Origin: Candidatus Poribacteria bacterium
GTDB taxonomy: Bacteria > Poribacteria > WGA-4E > WGA-3G
Direction of reading: 5' to 3'
Assembly: GCA_958295945.1 (NCBI GenBank)
Contig: OY282386.1
Coordinates: 2,369,864 to 2,433,863, forward strand
Length of the DNA: 64,000 nucleotides
Shown here piece by piece: positions 8,786 through 16,470 of the stretch. Positions within the stretch are counted from its first letter, which is position 1; every line of letters begins with the position of its first letter. The position numbers and the translations under genes were made by a program. Under the pieces are notes generated by a model, which ran no database searches, was not told the DNA's origin, and was given only the letters and a program-made list of their open reading frames with translations.

Positions 8786-9813
8786 TATATTCCTTCAAAC
8801 ATATTCCTCATCTTTATCTCTGTTCCATCAACACGGTTCTTAGCAAATTCACAATATTCAGCATTTATGTCATACCCGACGTAATGTCTACCAAGTTTTT
8901 TACAAGCTACTGCTGTTGAACCCGAGCCCATAAAGGGATCAAGTACAACAGAACCATGAGGGGTGAGAAGATGTAAAAACTCTTCAATCAGATCAACTGG
9001 ATAGATAGCTGGATGTATATTTCCTTTTTCTGCCGCAACAGGTGTCTCAATCACATCTCTCTTGAGTCTATTACCATATATCCGTATAATAGTAAATCCT
9101 TTATTCTTAAGTTGTAATGTCCTTCCTCCCATCTGTCCTCCAAATGGGGCAGCGTGAATTCCACGAATTTTCATACGAAAACTTTGTGTTTCACCTCGTT
9201 TGACTTCTTGAATTGCCTCTGCTAATTCAAGTCGCGCACTTGCTTTCTCCGCTTCAGATAACTCAGATTCCTCTATGAGTTCAAAATATCGTTGTCCAAC
9301 TTTCGTGTTTGTCTTCTTTTGCGATTTCTGAATAGTACTTGGTTCTGCTAAAAAAGCTTTCGTGTCGTAAAAATAGTTATCGGATTTAACAAAATGGAAA
9401 AACGGTTCAGTACTACTTACAAGACGGCGTTTAAACTGACGTGGAGTAGGATTCTTTTTTACCCATGTAATTTCATTAACCAATCTAACTAATTCTGTAT
9501 TTGTTGCAGCAAGCGCAAAACGATATGGAACAAGAAGCAAACTACTGTCTTGATATTTGTCTCCTATATTGAAAACTAAATTACCATCATCTTTCAAAAC
9601 ACGTACACACTCTCGGAAAAGACAAATTAACTTATCAATGTATTCATCAACATGACTTTCATTTCCCATTCCACCACCGTAATCACGCTGTTGAAAATAT
9701 GGAGGAGAGGTAATTACTAATTGAATGCAGGAATCGGGCAATTGCCGAATTAATTCTTGATTATCCCCGCACAGTATCTGGTCAATCGGTATGTTACCAT
9801 AAAGATAAGACAT
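8785..9813 (-). CDS. Type II DNA methyltransferase (N4-cytosine/N6-adenine, beta-class order)
   Basis: The catalytic motif IV TSPPYFQQRDYGG is near residue 36 and the SAM-binding motif LDPFMGSGST is near residue 291, an order typical of beta-class amino-methyltransferases. SPPY with RDYG favours N4-cytosine methylation, although N6-adenine is possible. I chose the ATG at 9813, which has GGAG about ten bases upstream; a TTG 36 nt earlier extends the frame but has no support. The product is 342 residues. It is followed, with a one-base overlap, by the putative endonuclease. Confidence 0.88.
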   Translation of the reverse strand: MSYLYGNIPIDQILCGDNQELIRQLPDSCIQLVITSPPYFQQRDYGGGMGNESHVDEYIDKLICLFRECVRVLKDDGNLVFNIGDKYQDSSLLLVPYRFALAATNTELVRLVNEITWVKKNPTPRQFKRRLVSSTEPFFHFVKSDNYFYDTKAFLAEPSTIQKSQKKTNTKVGQRYFELIEESELSEAEKASARLELAEAIQEVKRGETQSFRMKIRGIHAAPFGGQMGGRTLQLKNKGFTIIRIYGNRLKRDVIETPVAAEKGNIHPAIYPVDLIEEFLHLLTPHGSVVLDPFMGSGSTAVACKKLGRHYVGYDINAEYCEFAKNRVDGTEIKMRNMFEGI

Positions 9814-9895
9814 TCTATAAACTCCAATTTTACGATGAATACAAGACAAACGTGTTGTATGTGTTACTTTTCAAGAGATGAAACGTAAAGACCCG

Positions 9896-10429
9896 CTATT
9901 CTGGTTCAAGGTCCTCAAACAAGAGCATAAAATCTGGCAAGTCACGAAAACTATCAAACGCTTCATCCATTTGTGCTGCGGTCAGTGTAGATTTATCCAC
10001 CCGAATTGATTGACGAAGTGAAAGAATCGATTTCTCAATATAAATAAGTTTTCTATCTGACCCTAATGCATTCTCAGCCTTCACTGCATAGGCTACGGCA
10101 AGATTATAGTATGCTTTTGCAAAATCCGTATCCAGTTGTGTTGCGCGCTCCCACACAATGATTGCTCTGTCAAGCTCACCCATATTTCCATACACTGAAC
10201 CCAAATTGTAATGAGGAAGTGCCCAACGTGGTTCATTCTCAATAGCTAATTTAAATTCTGTAATGGCTTGTAATAGGTCACCTGCTTTCGCATATTCAAG
10301 TCCCCAATTGTCATGTCTACGTGCTACTTCATTTGGATCGGGAGTATCGGTGTTTTGTGAATATGGAATACTTTTCGGACCGCACCCGAATAGGAATAAA
10401 GCAAAGCTAAACAATATTATATATCGCAT
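9896..10429 (-). CDS. TPR-repeat lipoprotein
   Basis: This is a 177-residue protein with a lipoprotein signal (lipobox LFGC, Cys16) and at least two tetratricopeptide repeats: DNWGLEYAKAGDLLQAITEF and LGSVYGNMGELDRAIIVWE, then a third partial repeat. The start has GGGGTGAG just upstream. It is the last gene of a TPR/WD40/TPR unit. TPRs mediate protein-protein contacts; the partner is unknown, with the WD40 protein encoded next door being the obvious candidate. Confidence 0.82.
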   Translation of the reverse strand: MRYIILFSFALFLFGCGPKSIPYSQNTDTPDPNEVARRHDNWGLEYAKAGDLLQAITEFKLAIENEPRWALPHYNLGSVYGNMGELDRAIIVWERATQLDTDFAKAYYNLAVAYAVKAENALGSDRKLIYIEKSILSLRQSIRVDKSTLTAAQMDEAFDSFRDLPDFMLLFEDLEPE

Positions 10430-10471
10430 GTCTCACCCCACATATCATACAATATGTTGTGTGAATGATAT

Positions 10472-12862
10472 TTATTTTTCTGGAACTTCCCAAAGAAAAA
10501 TAGTTCCATCATATAAACTTGTGCTTGCGAGATAACTACTATTCTTAGAAAACACCAGAACATTTATGTTCCATTTATGCCCTTTATACTTAGCGACATT
10601 TTTGCCAGTCTTCGTATCCCAAACCTGAATGTTGCCCCCCGCATCACCACTTGCGACATAATTGTCATCTGGAGAGAATGCTAATTTGCAAATAGCATGC
10701 TTATGACGTGTTTTGATAATTCTAACACGTTTATCCTTAATGACATCCCACAATTGGATTTCTTTCTCATCTATCGCAACTGCTAAGGTTTCTCCCCTAT
10801 AATCAAATACCATACCATGTATATTAATATTGTGAAATATCGCAAATACTTTTTCAAGCATGTTTTTGTACATATTAAGTGTAGCAACACGTTCATTAGT
10901 GTTAGTATCCCACAAATAAACTTCGTTGTCACGACCAAACATATCGTTGGTGGCAAGTAAACTTCCATCAGGTATAAGTGCCATCGCACCTTTTGCTGAA
11001 CTATATGCATCCTTCTTGAGTAAACCTATACGATTCCGCGTAGTAGAATTCCATATCTCAATATGATTCTCTTCTCTATTTTTAGTTGCAAATGTGTTAT
11101 ATTTTGGAGAATGGACATAGGCAGGATAAGTAATACTTGTACCATCGTCAAAACCAGATGATCCAGTGTTAGCATTCAAATTAATTCGGGTATTATCTGT
11201 AGAAATCTTTCCCCCCGTGGTAACATCCCACTGAATTGTGGATCCAAATCCAATTGTCGTCAGTTTCTTGTTATCTGTGGTAAATGTAATACCTTCTATA
11301 TTCACTTTTTCTGTTGAGATTGTGTGCCGAAGTGTACCACTAACTGTATCCCACAAATGAATCCTGCCAGAACTCCCACTTACCAATGTCTTTCCATCAT
11401 CACTAAATACTAATGCAGTGAACTTGTTAGTATAACCTGTGGTAAGTGTGCGCATCTGCGTATCAGTTTTCGTATTCCATACATCAATTGTAGAATTATC
11501 ATTAGCAGTAACAAGAACAGAACCATCATAAGATAACAGTTGTTTGCTTGGTGAAATAACGTCTTGATCGTCTAATGGATGAACTGATGCAATTTCACTT
11601 TGCGTAGTTATATCCCAAATCGTATATCTCGGTCTATTTAGGACATTTCCTTGATTATCATAACTTTTTCCTTTCCTTAAATATAACGTTTTACCATTTC
11701 CAGAAAACTTTACTTCTGAAATAGATGCATATTCTGCAATTTGATGTTTGTCAACCATATCCCAAATATCACATCTACCATAACTGAAACCACTATGTAC
11801 AAACAGAGCAATAGTCTTACTATCACTTGAAAACCTTGCATCCACCCACCATGGGAGTGCTGCCAGCTGCTCACCTGTTTCTGCATCCCATAACTCAGTG
11901 GGACCACTTGTCCCTGACGCTCCATCCCATCTTGGTATCTTATAACTGCTTTTGCTTACAAGCAATTTACCATCTGGTGAGAATTTCAACGAACCTATCC
12001 ATTTCATCGGTTGTTTTTCTAATGTTCTACGGAATGAAATCTGCGGGTTCAAATTGTATTGTATAGGAAAAGGTTTACCATCATCTCTAAAGTTTGAAGG
12101 AATATGTTGTTGCACATCTTCATTTTTCAATCCTGGTGGAATTGCTTTGAAGACGATTGGTTCTTGTTTTTGACCTACCTTCAAAAAAGCATCTTCATTT
12201 GTTTGGGGCACAAGCGTTCGTATCAGTTTATGTGTCCGTCCATCTTGGATGCTAACGGTACCGTCATGATTTGCGATAGCATAAGTAACAGACCCCGTAT
12301 CGTCAACTACACCATCTACCGCCCGGTGCCAAACGTCCCATTTTATTCTAATTTTAGATGCTTTTGGATTCGTTGTATCCAACAGTTTTCCAGTAGAGAT
12401 ATCCCAAAACGAGAAGGTAACTTTCCAATTCAGAATAACGAGTGTTTTTTCATCTTCTAATAACTTCAATGATTTGAACGAGGAATCGTTGCAATTAAAG
12501 GTATTCAATAGTTTCCTATTTTCCACATTCCAAACATAACATTTCTTCTCACCTGTGGTATGAACAAGTGTTGTTCCGTCAGATGAAAATGTGAGTAATC
12601 CATTTAAATCATTGTCTTTTCTTAGGATAACGTTTTCTTTTCCAGTGTTCATATCATAAATTCTTACGCCAGTAGAACTTGCAACTGCCAACTGAGTCCC
12701 ATCGGGTGAAAGTTGCATATCGGTTATCACACCTTTGCCAAGACGCGCTTTCGCACCATCAGGTAATTTCCATTGTGCAGTTTCTTGTGCAATGATATTC
12801 GGACAATATAGCAATGATACAATAAGTAGTGTAAAACACAGCCAACTTTTTAGGATTTTCAT
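10472..12862 (-). CDS. Secreted WD40-repeat protein
   Basis: This 796-residue protein has an N-terminal signal peptide (residues 1-25, ending CPNIIAQ) and WD40-type repeats along its whole length, recognisable as ..SPDGT.LA.A..D..I.VWD..TGK (for example LTFSSDGTTLVHTTGEKKCY, LAFSPDDNYVASGDAGGNIQ, LWDTVSG, VWDTKTGK). There are enough repeats for two seven-bladed propellers. No catalytic motif is seen. The start has GGAGGTGAAGT directly before the ATG, and that site overlaps the end of the upstream TPR gene. It is a likely periplasmic or surface scaffold, working with its two TPR neighbours. Confidence 0.88.
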   Translation of the reverse strand: MKILKSWLCFTLLIVSLLYCPNIIAQETAQWKLPDGAKARLGKGVITDMQLSPDGTQLAVASSTGVRIYDMNTGKENVILRKDNDLNGLLTFSSDGTTLVHTTGEKKCYVWNVENRKLLNTFNCNDSSFKSLKLLEDEKTLVILNWKVTFSFWDISTGKLLDTTNPKASKIRIKWDVWHRAVDGVVDDTGSVTYAIANHDGTVSIQDGRTHKLIRTLVPQTNEDAFLKVGQKQEPIVFKAIPPGLKNEDVQQHIPSNFRDDGKPFPIQYNLNPQISFRRTLEKQPMKWIGSLKFSPDGKLLVSKSSYKIPRWDGASGTSGPTELWDAETGEQLAALPWWVDARFSSDSKTIALFVHSGFSYGRCDIWDMVDKHQIAEYASISEVKFSGNGKTLYLRKGKSYDNQGNVLNRPRYTIWDITTQSEIASVHPLDDQDVISPSKQLLSYDGSVLVTANDNSTIDVWNTKTDTQMRTLTTGYTNKFTALVFSDDGKTLVSGSSGRIHLWDTVSGTLRHTISTEKVNIEGITFTTDNKKLTTIGFGSTIQWDVTTGGKISTDNTRINLNANTGSSGFDDGTSITYPAYVHSPKYNTFATKNREENHIEIWNSTTRNRIGLLKKDAYSSAKGAMALIPDGSLLATNDMFGRDNEVYLWDTNTNERVATLNMYKNMLEKVFAIFHNINIHGMVFDYRGETLAVAIDEKEIQLWDVIKDKRVRIIKTRHKHAICKLAFSPDDNYVASGDAGGNIQVWDTKTGKNVAKYKGHKWNINVLVFSKNSSYLASTSLYDGTIFLWEVPEK

Positions 12863-12865
12863 ACT

Positions 12866-13813
12866 TCACCTCCGCCACCAACTCTTTTTCTCTTGATAGG
12901 AATCAAGTAGTCTTGAAATAGTCTTGTCTTTCTTATCTATACTCAATACTTTTTTACATGCATCAATCACGTGTTGTTTAACTTTATCATCATCGGTTTG
13001 TTGACTGAAGTGGTGAAAAACATGTGCAGTCGCTGTGTAGTATGCAATGTGATCTATCTCTGATGGCACTTCAGTAGGGAGTTCCTTTATTGACTCCAGT
13101 GCTTCATTCCACGACTCAAGTGCAGCATAACAGATAATTTTCTGATATTGCGGTGTGAGTTTATCACTATCCAACCAATATGCTTGCTCATAACATGTGA
13201 TAGCATCTTGGTAGACTTCATTGTCAACATGCAATTTTGCAAGTGTTGTATAGAATGCATACAAACCACTGTCAGCGATAGTGTATAGGTCTGCCCCTGA
13301 ATTCTCAAGCCAATCTCTTTCTATTAGATATTCAATAGCAGAATTACGTTCCTGTTCTGTAATACTCATATCGGTAAGCAGATGTTTGGCTACAGCAGCA
13401 TTTGGAAATATTTTCGTCCGGCTTTTCATCAACGGATACGCTTGAACTGGTTTGTCCATGCCAATCAGTTTAATACCCGTAGCAATACGAAACAGTGAGA
13501 CAATTTGGTCACTATTCTGCCGTGACATCTGGTCGGCTATTTCCTCTCTATTTTCCGTGAAGTGTAGATTTAGCGATTCAATTGCATCTCGTATGTCCGA
13601 ATTTTCTGGATTTAGTTGGTGTGCTTGAGATAAAAACCGTTGAGCTGCAAAGAGTTCTCTCCATTCACGATAGATTCCGCCAAGTCGGAAGTTCGCATCA
13701 GCAAGTGTTAAGGTATCATTCTCTGTTCTGATAACATTTTCGTAGTCCTGAATTGCTTCTGCGATGTTTCCTTCAGATTCTAAACTCTTTGCTTGTTGGA
13801 GAAAATTTGACAT
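12866..13813 (-). CDS. TPR-repeat protein
   Basis: This 315-residue, mostly helical protein has several degenerate tetratricopeptide repeats (AKSLESEGNIAEAIQDYENV, ANFRLGGIYREWRELFAAQR, AKLHVDNEVYQDAITCYEQA, then ALESWNEALESI). No signal peptide is seen, so it is probably cytoplasmic, unlike the other two products of the unit. It is the first gene of the TPR/WD40/TPR operon, 3 nt upstream of the WD40 gene. The function is not recognisable. Confidence 0.82.
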   Translation of the reverse strand: MSNFLQQAKSLESEGNIAEAIQDYENVIRTENDTLTLADANFRLGGIYREWRELFAAQRFLSQAHQLNPENSDIRDAIESLNLHFTENREEIADQMSRQNSDQIVSLFRIATGIKLIGMDKPVQAYPLMKSRTKIFPNAAVAKHLLTDMSITEQERNSAIEYLIERDWLENSGADLYTIADSGLYAFYTTLAKLHVDNEVYQDAITCYEQAYWLDSDKLTPQYQKIICYAALESWNEALESIKELPTEVPSEIDHIAYYTATAHVFHHFSQQTDDDKVKQHVIDACKKVLSIDKKDKTISRLLDSYQEKKSWWRR

Positions 13814-13856
13814 ATAAGTTATCTCAAATACAGTGATTTGGTTTCGTTCTCACAAT

Positions 13857-13961
13857 TTATAGTCGATTTTGAATTTACTTGAACACTCTGCATCGGCGAG
13901 GTTAGGAAACATCGCCTACCGTAGGGCGAAAGTGTCAACTTATATTTATAATTCACTATAA
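13857..13961. repeat. MITE-like repeat, copy 1
   Basis: This 105-bp element has ends TTATAGT/ACTATAA and imperfect inverted arms, and contains GGCGAGGTT-AGGA-AACATCGCC, a palindrome followed by TACC. It is about 94% identical to copy 2 at 14204-14308 in the same orientation. It carries no ORF. The intergenic region 13814-14313 holds essentially only these two copies and about 240 bp of AT-rich spacer. Confidence 0.75.
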
Positions 13962-14203
13962 TTTTTACTTGTTTTTTTAGTTTTTTCTGCATAGTGTTCT
14001 CGTTATTGTTATAATGTGGGTTTATGACGGTATTTTGTCTTGACTGAATTTTGAAAAAACAAGTAAATAGGGAATTTTTTTTATTAATTGTTCATTTTTT
14101 GGACAGTTCTTGGTACTGTTTTGCAGTGTCTCTCTGTTCTATTTTACAGTTCGTGATATTCTATTCCTCGCTTCATCGTGGTTTATTATGTGATTTTTGT
14201 GTA

Positions 14204-14308
14204 TTATAGTAGATTTTGAAAGGACTTGAACACTCTGCATCGGCGAGGTTAGGAAACCTCGCCTACCGTGGGTCGAAAGTGTCAACTTATATTTATAATT
14301 CACTATAA
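14204..14308. repeat. MITE-like repeat, copy 2, abutting the holB 3' end
   Basis: This is the second copy of the 105-bp element, with a perfect central palindrome GGCGAGGTT-AGGA-AACCTCGCC. It ends 5 nt from the holB stop codon and could serve as its transcript end. Six substitutions separate the copies, several of which fall in or beside the palindrome. Confidence 0.75.
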
Positions 14309-14313
14309 TGACA

Positions 14314-15273
14314 TCATCTTCCTTGTATCAATTTGATACACATAACTTCCAAGGTAATTGTCTTAGAAACATTGATTTTTTGAAGCAATGACTTCGTTTG
14401 AAGGACAGTTTTTATCGCGCGTTGGAGTCTGATATGGGAATATCGGGGTGCAAGTGTTTGCAGTCTATCAACTGCATCAATGTGGGTGATCATTTCTTTC
14501 GGTGCACCTTGTTGTACCAGAAGTAGATCACGATACCACGTGACTAATTCGTCTAATCTATCCAAATCCTTTTCAAATTGTTCGGCTAAACGGAAGGCAG
14601 CAATTAGATCTGTTTCATCTAATATCTCAGGCACTTCTTGACTATCACCAATGCCTTTCTCAACAAGCGTTATTGCTTTCCCAACAATTCCACGAGACAA
14701 TATGGCAGCATTAGTCGCATCTTCTTTATTTGTAGAAAAATTGTCTACCAATGCATTGGCTAATTCTTCTGTTGGCATCGGGTAAAAAGTGAGTATCTGC
14801 GACCGAGAACGAATTGTTGGCAGCATAGCATTAAGGTTTTCTGTTAGTAGGATTATTGTTGATGCTGCAGGTGGTTCTTCAAGTGTTTTGAGAAGGGAAT
14901 TGGCTGTATAAACATTCATCTTCTCAGTGTTGGCAATAATATAGATTTTCCTTGGACCTTCCAGTGGTTGATACGAAATTCGCTGCTGCATTTCTCGAAT
15001 TTGGTCTATCTTGAGTTGGGCACCATCGGGACGGATGATTTGAAGGTCAGGATGGTTACCACTTTTTATCTTGCGACAAGCACGACACGCAGCACAAGGG
15101 ACAGATGCTTCATCACTCTCACACAATATAAGATTTGCAAAGAATAATGCAACTGTCTCTTTACCTGCTCCCTGCTCACCTGCAAAAAGGTACGCACCAG
15201 CAACCCTTTCCGATTTTACTGCGTTCTGAAGTTGTGATATGATGTTCTGATGTCCGATAATAGTGTTTTGCAT
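14314..15273 (-). CDS. holB: DNA polymerase III subunit delta'
   Basis: This is a 319-residue clamp-loader AAA+ subunit. It shows GHQNIISQLQNAV, a P-loop variant FAGEQGAGKETVA, a zinc module (CESD..CAACRACRKIKSGNHPD), DQIREMQQRISYQPLEG, the sensor region EKMNVYTANSLLKTLEEPP and the arginine motif TIRSRSQ. The SRC-type finger appears here as IRSRSQIL. The full helical collar domain follows. The ATG comes directly after the tmk stop codon (TAA|ATG), so the two replication genes are coupled. Confidence 0.93.
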   Translation of the reverse strand: MQNTIIGHQNIISQLQNAVKSERVAGAYLFAGEQGAGKETVALFFANLILCESDEASVPCAACRACRKIKSGNHPDLQIIRPDGAQLKIDQIREMQQRISYQPLEGPRKIYIIANTEKMNVYTANSLLKTLEEPPAASTIILLTENLNAMLPTIRSRSQILTFYPMPTEELANALVDNFSTNKEDATNAAILSRGIVGKAITLVEKGIGDSQEVPEILDETDLIAAFRLAEQFEKDLDRLDELVTWYRDLLLVQQGAPKEMITHIDAVDRLQTLAPRYSHIRLQRAIKTVLQTKSLLQKINVSKTITLEVMCIKLIQGR

Positions 15274-15915
15274 TTATACTGATATGTGTTTAGATTTTGT
15301 CATCTGTATTCTTTTTTCTGCTTCTGCCACGAGAATATTATGAATGGTATCTGGACCAAGTTGTGCATCAACTAATGTAACTCGGTTTGGTTCCAATTTT
15401 GCAACTGCTAAATATCCTTCTCTCACTTTCTTGTGCAAGGATAGTGTTTCATGTTCAAGTCGTGTAAGTGGTTCGTCAGAGTCACGTTTGCGTTGCAGTC
15501 CTATCTCTGGTGGTAAATCCAGTAGAAATGTAATGTCAGGTTTTAATCCATCTGTTGCAATCTGATTTACCTGTTCAACAATCTGAAGATCAATCCCTTT
15601 CCGGTATCCTTGGTAAGCAATAGTCGCATCACTGAATCTATCACAGATGACAATTTGCCCAGCATTCAATGCCGGTAAAATAAGTTCAGAGACGTGCTGT
15701 GATCGTGCGGCAGCTATCAGCAACAATTCAGTTGTAGCAGAAATTGTAGAGGCAGTTAAAAAGATGTCGCGTACCTGTTCCGATACTGGAGTGCCACCCG
15801 GTTCCCGTGTAACAATCACATCATCTCCGAGTGCATCCGCTAATCGGTGTATTTGAGTAGTTTTACCTGCGCCTTCAACACCTTCAATTGTGATGAAAAA
15901 ACCTTTATGCTTCAT
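15274..15915 (-). CDS. tmk: Thymidylate kinase
   Basis: Tmk phosphorylates dTMP to dTDP. The P-loop IEGVEGAGKTTQ lies near the N-terminus, followed by the DR-type motif VTREPGGTPVSEQVR, ICDRFSDATIAYQGYRKG and the lid region LPPEIGLQRKRDSDEPLTRLE. I chose the ATG at 15915 (213 residues), which places the P-loop at the usual distance from the start; a TTG at 15981 would add 22 residues that look unrelated to the family. Neither start has a convincing ribosome site. It is contiguous with holB. Confidence 0.93.
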   Translation of the reverse strand: MKHKGFFITIEGVEGAGKTTQIHRLADALGDDVIVTREPGGTPVSEQVRDIFLTASTISATTELLLIAAARSQHVSELILPALNAGQIVICDRFSDATIAYQGYRKGIDLQIVEQVNQIATDGLKPDITFLLDLPPEIGLQRKRDSDEPLTRLEHETLSLHKKVREGYLAVAKLEPNRVTLVDAQLGPDTIHNILVAEAEKRIQMTKSKHISV

Positions 15916-16026
15916 TGTATTAATAATATCATGTAGGACGTTATGTATCAAGTCAAATTCAGTATGTAAAGTTTTTGGCAAAACATCCCAGTCACCATTG
16001 TAGTGTCAAATCAAGTAATCAACGGT

Positions 16027-16047
16027 ATGAACGCCTTTTGGCGTTCC
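16027..16047. repeat. Short perfect hairpin upstream of tmk
   Basis: GAACGCC-TTTT-GGCGTTC forms a 7-bp stem in the intergenic region between tmk and recJ. It is one of a row of palindromes in this 555-bp stretch. Confidence 0.5.
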
Positions 16048-16055
16048 CCGGGTAT

Positions 16056-16190
16056 GAATGCCATAATGAAGATTAATTTATTAATTCGGTGATTTTGGAG
16101 AAAGATCCAGTGCGGTTCGGAAACCGCGCCTACCGAGTTTGGGAAAATAAGAATTACCGAATTATTTTCTTAATCTTCATAAGGCATTCC
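16056..16190. repeat. MITE-like inverted-repeat element
   Basis: Arms of roughly 40 nt, beginning GAATGCC and including ATGAAGATTAA and AATTCGGT, are inverted around a centre that itself holds GCGGTT-CGGA-AACCGC followed by GCCTACC. The centre shares its loop and CGCCTACC tail with the 105-bp repeats at 13.9 and 14.2 kb. No ORF is present. Confidence 0.65.
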
Positions 16191-16256
16191 CCGTGTGGCA
16201 TTTGGCGGGTATGAATGCGCTTAGACGAATACGCGTTTGGTATTCGCCATGATTCC

Positions 16257-16323
16257 CCTGGTCTCTGTGCCCCGCCATTCCTTGTCCTGTTAGGCAACGG
16301 GCGGGCACAGAGACCCGCCCCTA
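16257..16323. repeat. Palindromic repeat with GGTCTCTGTGCC arms
   Basis: A left arm GGTCTCTGTGCCCCGCC (about 16260-16276) is repeated inverted as GGGCGGGCACAGAGACCC (about 16299-16316), followed by CCCTAC. It is GC-rich in an AT-rich setting and non-coding. Confidence 0.6.
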
Positions 16324-16380
16324 CAATTCATGGTGAGAAGTTAGTGACAAGATCTTTACACACCCGAAGATGAGATTACA

Positions 16381-16409
16381 TTGACTTTTGATACATTCCA
16401 TGATATATT
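16381..16409 (+). promoter_or_regulatory. Sigma70-like promoter for recJ-rsh
   Basis: TTGACT, a 17-nt spacer and TATATT lie about 60 nt upstream of the recJ start codon, just after the repeat cluster. Confidence 0.6.
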
Positions 16410-16470
16410 AAATTTACCAGTATAGTTGAACTCTGTATTGGAATTAACACACACAAGAGATTAAAATTCA

